From Acidimicrobiales bacterium (GTDB taxonomy: Bacteria > Actinomycetota > Acidimicrobiia > Acidimicrobiales > UBA8592), in assembly GCA_022425805.1 (NCBI GenBank), contig JAKMEQ010000086.1:1-39398 (forward strand): a stretch of DNA of 39,398 nt, given 5' to 3'. The translations under genes and the position numbers were made by a program. Each line of letters starts with the position of its first letter. Position 1 is the first letter of the stretch. Below are positions 16,763-24,202 of the stretch, piece by piece. The notes under the pieces are model-generated. The model saw nothing but the letters and a program-made list of their open reading frames with translations, did no database searches and had not been told where the DNA came from.

Positions 16763-16775
16763 TATTCTAGAAATA
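16763..16775 (+). promoter_or_regulatory. Leaderless -10 element of arfB
   Basis: TATTCT at 16763-16768 is followed by six bases and then the ATG of arfB at 16775, the same geometry as at surE and the TIM-barrel gene. There is no ribosome-binding sequence and no good -35. Confidence 0.5.
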
Positions 16776-17188
16776 TGAATGCAAGCGAGCCGTTCTATCG
16801 CTCTATCCCTGATGCAGAACTGGAAGTACGATTCACCCCTTCCGGCGGACCCGGCGGACAGCACGCTAATAAGTCCAATACTCGTGTGGAACTAATATGG
16901 GATGTCCAAGCTTCTAAGACTCTTATAGAATCTGATCGAAAAATTATTTTAGAAAAGTTAGGGGGAATTGTGCGTGTCGTAGTTGATGAGACAAGGTCAC
17001 AAGCTCGAAATCGAGATATTGCTCAAGAGCGTCTACGAGCTCGAGTCGCCTCAGCGTTGCATACGCAGAAAAAACGTGTCTCGACTAGGCCAAGTAGATC
17101 AGCGAAAGCTCGTCGTGTTGATTCAAAAAAGCGCCGAGGTCAACTTAAACGGTTACGAAGAGCGCCACGCCTTGGAGAAAGAAGCTAA
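16775..17188 (+). CDS. arfB: Alternative ribosome-rescue factor ArfB (GGQ peptidyl-tRNA hydrolase)
   Basis: A 137-residue release-factor-like protein that frees ribosomes stalled on mRNAs lacking a stop codon. The catalytic GGQ is at 27-29 in 'TPSGGPGGQHANKSNTRVEL', which is the class-defining motif. The C-terminal 50 residues are strongly basic ('KKRVSTRPSRSAKARRVDSKKRRGQLKRLRR') and match the tail that inserts into the empty mRNA channel. There is no codon-recognition domain, which separates it from RF1/RF2. It is divergent from surE and converges with the SGNH hydrolase. Confidence 0.93.
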   Translation: MNASEPFYRSIPDAELEVRFTPSGGPGGQHANKSNTRVELIWDVQASKTLIESDRKIILEKLGGIVRVVVDETRSQARNRDIAQERLRARVASALHTQKKRVSTRPSRSAKARRVDSKKRRGQLKRLRRAPRLGERS

Positions 17189-17233
17189 ACCGTTTCAGTT
17201 CTTGTCCTTTTCTGAACTTCTGTAAGGTCTTAG

Positions 17234-17929
17234 TTAGAAACGGCGGTTTTCAAACAAGGCACGCCAAAGGTTGTTTGCTATGTATTTGTAAGCTCGATCA
17301 TTAGGGTGGAACCGATCTTCGGCCCACATTTCTTTACCGGTTGGCCAATCCCATGCGCTAAAGAGGTTAATGTCTTTAGCTGTAGATGATTCTTCGAAAA
17401 CTGAATTTATCTGAGCCCGACGTCCCTTCTTCTGTGATCCAGAAACCCTACTGAGGAAAGTACCTGAAGGAAGGTCTTGGACCATCCTTTCAGCATCCGT
17501 ACAGATATCTGGACTGTTGCGACGCCACATGACGTCGTTGCTACCAATGATCGCTGTTACCAGATCTGGCTTGAGTAGCGCCTGTTCCATCGTTGGAAGT
17601 TGATAATTCGTAACATCTGCGAACCGGCCTCCACTCATTGATAAATTTACCAGTCTCCATTTCAAACCTGTACGCATATTTAGCCTATTAAGAACAATAG
17701 AGACGTAGCTTGTCGAAGGGTTTGTTGAACCGATTCCTTGGGTTACTGAATCTCCTAAGGCTACCCAGAGGGGCCCTTCCGCGGAAAGGGTCTCTCTGTT
17801 CCACTCATCCCAATACTGTGCCCTCGGTTCAATAGTTGAGTTCACGGCAGCTATGCCATCGGAAACGACTCCCCCTAGTTTGGAAAGACTAAAAAACCTT
17901 TGTTCTCGGCGCAAAGGAGGGATTGTCAT
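17234..17929 (-). CDS. SGNH/GDSL-family hydrolase
   Basis: A 231-residue esterase/lipase-like protein. Block I has the nucleophile in 'WVALGDSVTQGIGS', block II is 'NLSMSGGRFADV', block III is 'TAIIGSNDVMWRR' with the oxyanion Asn, and block V is 'DRFHPNDRAYKYIA' with the Asp-x-x-His pair. The catalytic set is therefore complete. No signal peptide or lipobox is visible at the N-terminus, so it is likely cytoplasmic; the substrate is unknown. It follows the amidohydrolase by 41 bases in the same direction and may be co-transcribed with it. No Shine-Dalgarno is seen before the ATG. Confidence 0.88.
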   Translation of the reverse strand: MTIPPLRREQRFFSLSKLGGVVSDGIAAVNSTIEPRAQYWDEWNRETLSAEGPLWVALGDSVTQGIGSTNPSTSYVSIVLNRLNMRTGLKWRLVNLSMSGGRFADVTNYQLPTMEQALLKPDLVTAIIGSNDVMWRRNSPDICTDAERMVQDLPSGTFLSRVSGSQKKGRRAQINSVFEESSTAKDINLFSAWDWPTGKEMWAEDRFHPNDRAYKYIANNLWRALFENRRF

Positions 17930-17970
17930 TTGAAGTCAGTAAAGGGGTAATGCTGCATATCATTTTGGTG

Positions 17971-19194
17971 CTATTCGGTTATACCGAACCGGTCAAGTCC
18001 CCACCCTCTAATCGCATTCCCCCGTAAAAGCTTGTATATCTCTTCATCGTCGAGTCCCGCATTTTGAGTGATTTCGGTTGCTATTTGTTTCGTATTCGGG
18101 AAGGTAGAATCGGCATGTGGGTAATCAACTTCAAAGCAAATTTGATCCATGCCTATAAGATTTCTGTTTTGTAGTCCGACTTGGTCATCAAAGATACAAC
18201 CATAAATGTGATCTGGGATATATGTCGATGGAGGTTTCGGAAGTTGGATACCAAAATCAGCACTATTCCCTCTCTCATCCCATAGTTTGTCCATACGTTC
18301 AATTACATAGGGCATCCACCCAACTTGGCCTTCAGCGTAGGCAATTGCCAGTTTAGGAAATCGCTCAAAGACACCTGAGAGAATATAGTCGCAGAATGAT
18401 CCCATAGCATTCGAAAAAGTAATCGTTGAGCTTACAGCAAAAGGTGCATCAGGCGAGGTCGCAGGCATTTTTGAACTTGAACCTATGTGCATATTTAGAA
18501 TAGTCTCCGTTTCCTCACAAGCTTGAAAAACTGGGTCCCAATGCCGGTCAGGTGAATGAATCGAAGGCAGGCCGAGTGGGTATGGGTTCTCACTGAAAGC
18601 GATAGCATGACTCCCTTTATCAGCGCACCGGCGGATTTCTTCTGCAGCAAGAATCGGATCCCACAAAGGAACCAAAGTCATTGGTATCAATCTACCTTTC
18701 CCAGCACCGCTACACCATTCATCGATCATCCAGTCGTTGTAGGCCTTGACACAGAGTAAAGCCAGATCCTTGTCTTCACGTTCAAGGAATGCTTGACCGC
18801 AGAAACGTGGGAGCACGTTAGGGAAACAGACAGATGCTTCCACATGGTTCTGATCCATGTCTTCTAGACGTTCTTTCTGTTTCCAACATCCGGGCTTTAT
18901 TTCATCGAAAGTCACTGGGGTCACATCAAGGTCATCAAAACCAACTGCTGCCGAAAGTTTTGGGAAAGGATAAACGAGGTCGTCATACAACCACCAGTCG
19001 CACTCCTCGCCTCCGGCAGCAGCATCCTTACCTTTTTCATAGGAAAATACGCCACCTTCAAAGTGGAAAATTGCTAAATCGCGTTCGACCCGTGGTCCTA
19101 TGTTCTTATATTTGTTTGGTAACCGGTCGGTCCACAAGGTGGGAGGTTCAACAACATGGTCGTCGACAGAGATGATTCGTGGAATTTCAGCCAT
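17971..19194 (-). CDS. Amidohydrolase-2 family metal-dependent hydrolase
   Basis: A 407-residue TIM-barrel hydrolase of the ACMSD/amidohydrolase-2 group, common in many copies in Acidimicrobiia and mycobacteria. The first strand motif is 'ISVDDHVVEPPTLW', in which D-x-H replaces the usual H-x-H. 'ILNMHIGSSS' supplies a metal His and 'FEVDYPHADSTFP' the final Asp. 'LAIAYAEGQVGWMPYVIERMD' is typical of the subgroup. Members decarboxylate or hydrolyse aromatic or cyclic acids; the substrate here is unknown. The start is firm because AGGAG lies six bases before the ATG. Confidence 0.88.
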   Translation of the reverse strand: MAEIPRIISVDDHVVEPPTLWTDRLPNKYKNIGPRVERDLAIFHFEGGVFSYEKGKDAAAGGEECDWWLYDDLVYPFPKLSAAVGFDDLDVTPVTFDEIKPGCWKQKERLEDMDQNHVEASVCFPNVLPRFCGQAFLEREDKDLALLCVKAYNDWMIDEWCSGAGKGRLIPMTLVPLWDPILAAEEIRRCADKGSHAIAFSENPYPLGLPSIHSPDRHWDPVFQACEETETILNMHIGSSSKMPATSPDAPFAVSSTITFSNAMGSFCDYILSGVFERFPKLAIAYAEGQVGWMPYVIERMDKLWDERGNSADFGIQLPKPPSTYIPDHIYGCIFDDQVGLQNRNLIGMDQICFEVDYPHADSTFPNTKQIATEITQNAGLDDEEIYKLLRGNAIRGWGLDRFGITE

Positions 19195-19255
19195 TAAGGA
19201 CTCCTGTTCGTAGGATCAGGGTATCGAAGAAATGAGAAAGTGCGAAATTATGCGT

Positions 19256-19738
19256 TTAGGTTTCCGGAGCATCCTGGGTAGACAACTTCTTTAAGTCGTC
19301 GACTAGCTTCTCAACGTCGGTGGCAGTAGCAATATCATTTAGCCTTAATCGAATTGCTGCTAATTCTCGAGTAAGAAATCCACTATCAGAGAGGATCCGA
19401 TCATTAATTTCTCGGTCTCGTTCAGCAAGAACCCGATCTCGTGTTTCCTGTCGAGTCTGCGCTAATAGAATCAACGGTGCTGCATATGCTGCTTGGATGC
19501 TGAAAAGTAGATTTAATAGAATAAATGGGTATTCATCCCATAGTCCGTTCGCTCCAGCGACAGCGTTTACTGTGATCCACGCAATAACTACTAAAGTCTG
19601 CCCGATGAGGTATCTTCCTGTGCCTAAAACCCGAGCTATCCGCTCTGACCACATTCCTACGACGTCTTTGTCTTGGTTTGAGTTGACAGACCCTCCTATT
19701 TTACCAGGGGTGGTTACGGCGCTGTCACGTACTTTCAT
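19256..19738 (-). CDS. DUF1003 membrane protein
   Basis: A 160-residue protein with the DUF1003 pattern: 'WSERIARVLGTGRYLIGQTLVVIAWITVNA', then a second hydrophobic segment 'FILLNLLFSIQAAYAAPLILLAQ', then a charged coiled-coil-like tail with 'RDRVLAERDREINDRIL'. Two membrane helices at about 45-65 and 72-95 are expected, with both ends in the cytoplasm. Function is unknown. In actinobacteria DUF1003 genes commonly follow a soluble MgtE_N-CBS gene, as here, where its ATG overlaps the upstream stop by four bases. A role in divalent-metal homeostasis is an inference from that pairing. Confidence 0.88.
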   Translation of the reverse strand: MKVRDSAVTTPGKIGGSVNSNQDKDVVGMWSERIARVLGTGRYLIGQTLVVIAWITVNAVAGANGLWDEYPFILLNLLFSIQAAYAAPLILLAQTRQETRDRVLAERDREINDRILSDSGFLTRELAAIRLRLNDIATATDVEKLVDDLKKLSTQDAPET

Positions 19739-20961
19739 GATGGTGACCTTTCGGTTAAGCGTATGATCACATCATCGACAGTTATAACCCCAACGAGTCT
19801 TTCTAGAGGGTCGACCACAGCAACTGCGAGGAGGTCATAGCGGGCCAAAAGACTAGCAACCTCATTTTCTGATGCATTGGGCGACAAAGTGGCTTCTTCT
19901 CGATTGATGCAGTTCCCAACCTTGTTCGCAGGAGGCTCTTGTAGAAGACGGGGGAGTGTCACACTTCCCAGGTATTTCCCTGTAGGTGCCTGCGTAGGTG
20001 ATTCTGTTACGAACAACCTCACTGATATGGCCGGTGGGAGGTCCGTATCTCGAAGGTGGGCGATCGCTTCAGCGACTGTTGCGTCGGGTGAAAGAACGAT
20101 GGCTTCCGGGGTCATCATTCCGCCAGCGGTGTCTTCGTTGTAGCGAAGAAGTGTTCGTATCTGGTTAACTTGCTGGGGGTCCATTCCAGATAGCAAGGAT
20201 TCCCGTTGGTCAGGGTCTAGTTCTTTGAGCAGGTCTATTTCATCATCAATTTCCATTTCGCCTAGGACTTCTCTGGCATCTTCGATATTAAGGTGCTTAA
20301 GGATTTCAGCTTGATCTCGTTCGGGTAGTTCTTCGAGAAGGTCGGCTAGACGGCTTGCTTCGAGTGCAGCTGTTAGCTCCGCACGTCGCGCGAGAGGAAT
20401 AGCTTGGATCTCCTCAGCAGCATCTGCTTTATGTAGGTCGCGAAGTCGGGCTAAGTCTCCTGACATCGCATCAGGTTGGAATTGGTCAGCAACCATATCC
20501 CAGTCGATTACATCAATTTGTTTTTTCCGTAAACGTCCTCCGGAATTGGTGGTGATTTGGTGGGTATACCATTTCCCAGTATTTAAGTCGTCAGCTTTAA
20601 ACCCGATATCCCCGATCGTCCCGTGTGCGGTAGAGATACCGATCAAGTCTTCCGTAGCTTTGACCTCTCCTGCTCTCCGTTTGAAAAGACGAAGGTCCAC
20701 GGTTCCTCCTCGTAAGTGAACTCCATCTCTATCGACTGCTTCGACACGGCTTTCATGAATAAAAATTTTTCTCTTGTCTACAGAAGCGACAAAACCTCTG
20801 AGGTTAAGTCGCTTTCCGGACATCTCTGGTGTCAAAATTATGTCATCTACTGACCCTAAGGTTCCCCCATCCGCATCAAAAAGTGAACGCTTTATTAGCC
20901 GGGTTGCCCACAACTCGCTTAAATCATTTGTATTGGTTATCAAATTGTCATTGATGCTCAT
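19735..20961 (-). CDS. MgtE N-terminal/CBS-domain protein without transporter domain
   Basis: A 408-residue cytoplasmic protein. Residues about 15-150 form a PRC-barrel-like region ('DADGGTLGSVDDIILTPEM'). Residues about 175-275 are the helical MgtE_N domain of repeated 'LADLLEELPERDQAEILKHL' type, with 'DEIDLLKELDPDQRESLL'. Residues about 285-405 are two CBS motifs ('MMTPEAIVLSPDATVAEAIAHL' and 'LLAVAVVDPLERLVGVITVDDV'). The membrane channel of true MgtE magnesium transporters is absent, so this is a sensor or regulator of Mg2+ or another ligand, not a transporter. GGGAG lies seven bases before the ATG. It is coupled to the DUF1003 gene by a four-base overlap. No Mg2+ riboswitch is seen upstream. 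Confidence 0.88.
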   Translation of the reverse strand: MSINDNLITNTNDLSELWATRLIKRSLFDADGGTLGSVDDIILTPEMSGKRLNLRGFVASVDKRKIFIHESRVEAVDRDGVHLRGGTVDLRLFKRRAGEVKATEDLIGISTAHGTIGDIGFKADDLNTGKWYTHQITTNSGGRLRKKQIDVIDWDMVADQFQPDAMSGDLARLRDLHKADAAEEIQAIPLARRAELTAALEASRLADLLEELPERDQAEILKHLNIEDAREVLGEMEIDDEIDLLKELDPDQRESLLSGMDPQQVNQIRTLLRYNEDTAGGMMTPEAIVLSPDATVAEAIAHLRDTDLPPAISVRLFVTESPTQAPTGKYLGSVTLPRLLQEPPANKVGNCINREEATLSPNASENEVASLLARYDLLAVAVVDPLERLVGVITVDDVIIRLTERSPS

Positions 20962-21130
20962 CGGGTTCTCCCTTCTAATAGAGTAGGAGAATCAGACCCT
21001 TAGATCAGACATTTAAATAGCTTTCATGAGGAAGAGTGGAAAATAGTTGAAACGCTAGGTGATCGATTGGGCCCTTTAGGGCTAGAAGGCAGCAGAATTA
21101 GAGCTGAGAATGAGATATCGATGATGTAGA

Positions 21131-21150
21131 GTGACCTCTCGAGAGATCAC
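21131..21150. promoter_or_regulatory. 20-bp palindrome, possible operator
   Basis: GTGACCTCTCGAGAGATCAC is a near-perfect palindrome with nine of ten pairs matched. It lies between the divergent MgtE_N-CBS and glycerophosphodiesterase genes, about 80 bases before the chosen start of the latter. No regulator gene is adjacent, so the binding protein is unknown. It is not followed by a U-run, which argues against a terminator. Confidence 0.4.
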
Positions 21151-21228
21151 AGAATTCTATTAAATTTCTTAGGGTCAAGTGCTTTCGGTAACATGGTTGT
21201 GGTACAGGGATTATTTGGGAGTATGTCC

Positions 21229-21984
21229 ATGGCATCTTGGGTGACAAAAGCCCGGCAACTGGTTGCCCACAGAGGTAACTCGTGGGACCATCCGGAGAAC
21301 TCTCGCGCTTCGATTCTTTCAGCTATCGAAATAGGATCTGACGTTATTGAGTTTGATATTTCTTTCACGTTGGATGGTGTCCCCATCGTTTTACATGGTC
21401 CGACGTTACAAAAAACGACGAACGGGCGAGGGAAAGCCGGAGCGTTGCAATGGACTGAAGTTCGAGAGATGGTCTTGGTTGATAGAAAAGGTCGAGAAAC
21501 ACAAGAGACCGTGCCATCTGTGGAAAGTATCCTTCGTGAGTTTGGCTCAGATTCATTCTGGAATTTAGATATCAAAGACTCCCGATCGCTTCCTGGCCTT
21601 GTTCTTCTTATAGATGAGCTAGAACTCTCTAACAGAATTGTTCTTTCAGGTTTGAACTCAAAAGAGGTGAGAGGTTTTCTTAGACTTCACGCGAACACCA
21701 ATGTGCTTGTGAATCTATCCCGTTTGGATAAGGTCATTCTGAGATTTGGCTTCCTAGTTAAACAGTGGTTTATCTATCGTTATAGACAGATCGCTTCCGA
21801 CCCATCTGTCATCGCTATTAACGTGCATCATAGGTACGTGAGCAATACCTTGGTCAAGGCTATCCATAGTTTGGGTATTGAGGTATGGGCATATACCGTT
21901 GATGACCTTCAAGCTATGAATACGTTGTTTGAGACGGGAGTAAATTCCGTGACAACGAATAGGCCGAAGATACGAAAGCTTTAA
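21229..21984 (+). CDS. Glycerophosphodiester phosphodiesterase family protein
   Basis: A 251-residue GDPD TIM-barrel enzyme that would cleave glycerophosphodiesters to glycerol-3-phosphate and an alcohol. His14-Arg15 in 'LVAHRGNSWDHPENS' starts the motif, Glu41 and Asp43 in 'VIEFDISFTLDG' bind the metal, and His56 is the second catalytic His. The residue after His56 is Gly ('VLHGPTL') where the family usually has Asp. 'FWNLDIKD' and 'VWAYTVDD' are the later strands. An in-frame ATG at 21193 has no ribosome site, while GGGAG lies seven bases before the ATG at 21229, so that start is chosen. It is upstream of, but not overlapping, the enoyl-CoA hydratase gene. Confidence 0.85.
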   Translation: MASWVTKARQLVAHRGNSWDHPENSRASILSAIEIGSDVIEFDISFTLDGVPIVLHGPTLQKTTNGRGKAGALQWTEVREMVLVDRKGRETQETVPSVESILREFGSDSFWNLDIKDSRSLPGLVLLIDELELSNRIVLSGLNSKEVRGFLRLHANTNVLVNLSRLDKVILRFGFLVKQWFIYRYRQIASDPSVIAINVHHRYVSNTLVKAIHSLGIEVWAYTVDDLQAMNTLFETGVNSVTTNRPKIRKL

Positions 21985-22060
21985 GTTCTCTTGGTCTAGA
22001 GATACCTTTGGTAGTTCGACTAAGCTCATGGTCCGTGATCCGTTAGCAGAAGAGGAAATT

Positions 22061-22846
22061 ATGGGAGAATTTGTCCGTCTTGAAAGTGATAAGGCCAGTG
22101 GAGTAGCAACTATTCGCATCGAACGACCACCGATGAACGCAATTAGTAAACAGTTGGCTGCAGAACTTAGCGAAGTTGCTGGAGAGTTGTCTAGCTCTTC
22201 AGAGATAGGAGCTGTTGTTCTTTGGGGTGGTCCGAAGATTTTCGCAGCAGGTGCTGATATTAAAGAATTTCCAGCGATACAGGATAAACCAGAAGCGATT
22301 GAGTTTTCGACGCATTTACATAATGCTCTCTTATCTCTTGAGAATCTTCCACAAATCACTATTAGTGCAGTGAATGGATACGCACTGGGTGGAGGGTGTG
22401 AGCTTTCGATGGCAACAGATTTTCGATTTGCCGGTGAGAATGCTGTTTTTGGCCAACCAGAAGTGCTTCTAGGTATCCTTCCTGGAGCCGGCGGGACGCA
22501 GCGCTTAATGCGTCTTATAGGAATTACAAAAGCAAAAGAAATTAATTACAGCGGCCGTCAGGTTAAAGCAGCTGAAGCGCTAAAGATAGGTCTAGTCTCC
22601 GAGGTATTCTCAGATGAAGATTGCTATCCAGAGGCAATTAAAGCAGCAGAAATTTATGCAAAAGGTCCGAAATCACTGCAATACATTAAACGATCAATGA
22701 TGGAAGGGTTAGCCCTCCCATTGCAAGATGCTATCAAAGTGGAAGCGGAAGCTTTTGGAGACTGTTTCGAAACCGAAGATCGCCTGATTGGGGTCCAAAG
22801 CTTTCTAGAGCATGGCCCTGGTAAAGCAGGCTTCAATCGGAAATGA
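22061..22846 (+). CDS. Enoyl-CoA hydratase/isomerase
   Basis: A 261-residue crotonase-family protein, the hydration step of beta-oxidation. The oxyanion segments are 'IFAAGADIKEF' and 'GYALGGGCELSMATDFRFA'. The two catalytic glutamates are Glu114 and Glu134, 20 residues apart as in true enoyl-CoA hydratases ('GQPEVLLGILPGAGGTQRL'). An in-frame ATG at 22028 exists, but AGAGGAAATT immediately before the ATG at 22061 and the family N-terminus favour the shorter form. It is the first gene of a tight three-gene unit with an MBL protein (3-base gap) and an MFS transporter. Confidence 0.93.
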   Translation: MGEFVRLESDKASGVATIRIERPPMNAISKQLAAELSEVAGELSSSSEIGAVVLWGGPKIFAAGADIKEFPAIQDKPEAIEFSTHLHNALLSLENLPQITISAVNGYALGGGCELSMATDFRFAGENAVFGQPEVLLGILPGAGGTQRLMRLIGITKAKEINYSGRQVKAAEALKIGLVSEVFSDEDCYPEAIKAAEIYAKGPKSLQYIKRSMMEGLALPLQDAIKVEAEAFGDCFETEDRLIGVQSFLEHGPGKAGFNRK

Positions 22847-22849
22847 AAA

Positions 22850-24202
22850 ATGTCACTACACCCTAAACCTCGAGAATTAAACGAGATGAAGACAGTGGAT
22901 CCAGTTGAATTGTCTTCAAGGGTAATTGATCAAGAAGTAGCGTCAGAACCTACTAACCGTGTCACAAACGAACTGAGCGAGATCGCAGATGGGGTGGCAC
23001 TTGTAGAATCATTCAGTCACATGGTGGTTTTCGACACCGACGAAGGTTTAGTTAGTTTCGATGCGAGTGGAGCTCAAAGCGGCAAGGCAGTTACGGAAGC
23101 TTTACGTGGATGGAGAACTAAGCGTGTTCATTCTCTCGTCTACACGCATGGGCATTTAGATCATGTTGGCGGCTCTGGGGCGATTATCGCTGACGCTGAA
23201 AATCGGGGTTATAAACCCCCCACGGTCTTTGGTCATGAGAACATCCCCCGGCGTCTAGACCGGTATCAGGATACGAATGATTGGAACCTTCTAATTAATC
23301 GTCGTCAATTTGGGGGAGTGTCACCTAAACATCGACTCGGACTTATTACAGACAAAACAGATAAACCACTTTTCGTTCCCAAGAGCACTGTTTGGCCTGA
23401 CGTTGTGTATGCAGATCAGATGAAATTACGAGTCGGCGAATTGGAAATGGAGCTCCATCATGGAAAGGGAGAAACCGATGACCATACATGGGCATGGATA
23501 CCTTCGCACAAAGCTCTTATCACCGGTGATTTCGTTATATGGGTTTTCCCAAATGCGGGGAACCCGCAAAAAGTTCAACGGTACCCTCTGGAGTGGGCAG
23601 CGACGCTTCGCAAGATGATGTCATATGATGCTGAGTTGTTACTTCCTGCGCATGGCCTTCCCATTGTGGGAAATGTTCGGATTAATCGCGTCCTAAAAGA
23701 TATGGCTGATGCGTTGGAATTCTTGGTACAGGAGACACTTGAATTAATGAATCAGGGAGTTCCATTAAATGAGATTATACATCAGGTAAAAATTGATGAG
23801 GAAAAACTTAGTCTGCCATGGCTCCTCCCCGCTTATGATGAACCGGAATTTGTTATCCGAAATATCTGGCGTATGTATGGAGGCTGGTGGGACGCAGACC
23901 CAGCATCTCTCAAACCATCTGCTACAAGTGCACTAGCCCATGAAGTCGTTTCATTAGTTGGCGGGCTTGAAGTGCTACTAAAGCGAGCAGAGTCAGTAGC
24001 TGCGGAAGGTGACTTTCGTCTGGCTAGTCATTTGATCGAATTCGCAGCTAACGCTGCGCCAAAAGATGCTACTGTTCACGGCGTGCGTTCAGCGATTTAC
24101 AAGGAGAGGCGACGAAATGAAAAGAGCCTCATGAGTAAGGGAGTCTTCGCTGCTGCAATGCGAGAATCAGAAGCAATTGTTGAACAGGTAGATGATGAAT
24201 GA
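22850..24202 (+). CDS. Alkylsulfatase-like metallo-beta-lactamase protein with canonical metal site
   Basis: A 450-residue MBL-fold hydrolase. The zinc motif 'YTHGHLDHVGGSG' gives His100, His102, Asp104 and His105. Glu208 in 'GKGETDDHTWAW' is the alkylsulfatase-type ligand, Asp227 is in 'LITGD' and His268 is in 'LLPAHGLPI'. A dimerisation-type helical domain follows ('FVIRNIWRMYGGWWDADPASL', about 345-370), but the protein ends near residue 450 without the SCP2-like domain of full alkylsulfatases. It could hydrolyse a sulfate ester or another ester or lactone. It begins three bases after the enoyl-CoA hydratase stop and overlaps the MFS gene by four bases (ATGA), so the three are co-translated. 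Confidence 0.87.
   Translation: MSLHPKPRELNEMKTVDPVELSSRVIDQEVASEPTNRVTNELSEIADGVALVESFSHMVVFDTDEGLVSFDASGAQSGKAVTEALRGWRTKRVHSLVYTHGHLDHVGGSGAIIADAENRGYKPPTVFGHENIPRRLDRYQDTNDWNLLINRRQFGGVSPKHRLGLITDKTDKPLFVPKSTVWPDVVYADQMKLRVGELEMELHHGKGETDDHTWAWIPSHKALITGDFVIWVFPNAGNPQKVQRYPLEWAATLRKMMSYDAELLLPAHGLPIVGNVRINRVLKDMADALEFLVQETLELMNQGVPLNEIIHQVKIDEEKLSLPWLLPAYDEPEFVIRNIWRMYGGWWDADPASLKPSATSALAHEVVSLVGGLEVLLKRAESVAAEGDFRLASHLIEFAANAAPKDATVHGVRSAIYKERRRNEKSLMSKGVFAAAMRESEAIVEQVDDE

Noticed and set aside
17190-17243. Inverted repeat CCGTTTC...GAAACGG between arfB and the SGNH hydrolase gene
   Set aside because: The arms are about 40 bases apart with only a weak inner pair, so a functional bidirectional terminator cannot be supported.
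21754-22359. 201-codon open frame antisense to the glycerophosphodiesterase and enoyl-CoA hydratase genes
   Set aside because: It lies opposite two well-supported genes and shows no recognisable motifs.
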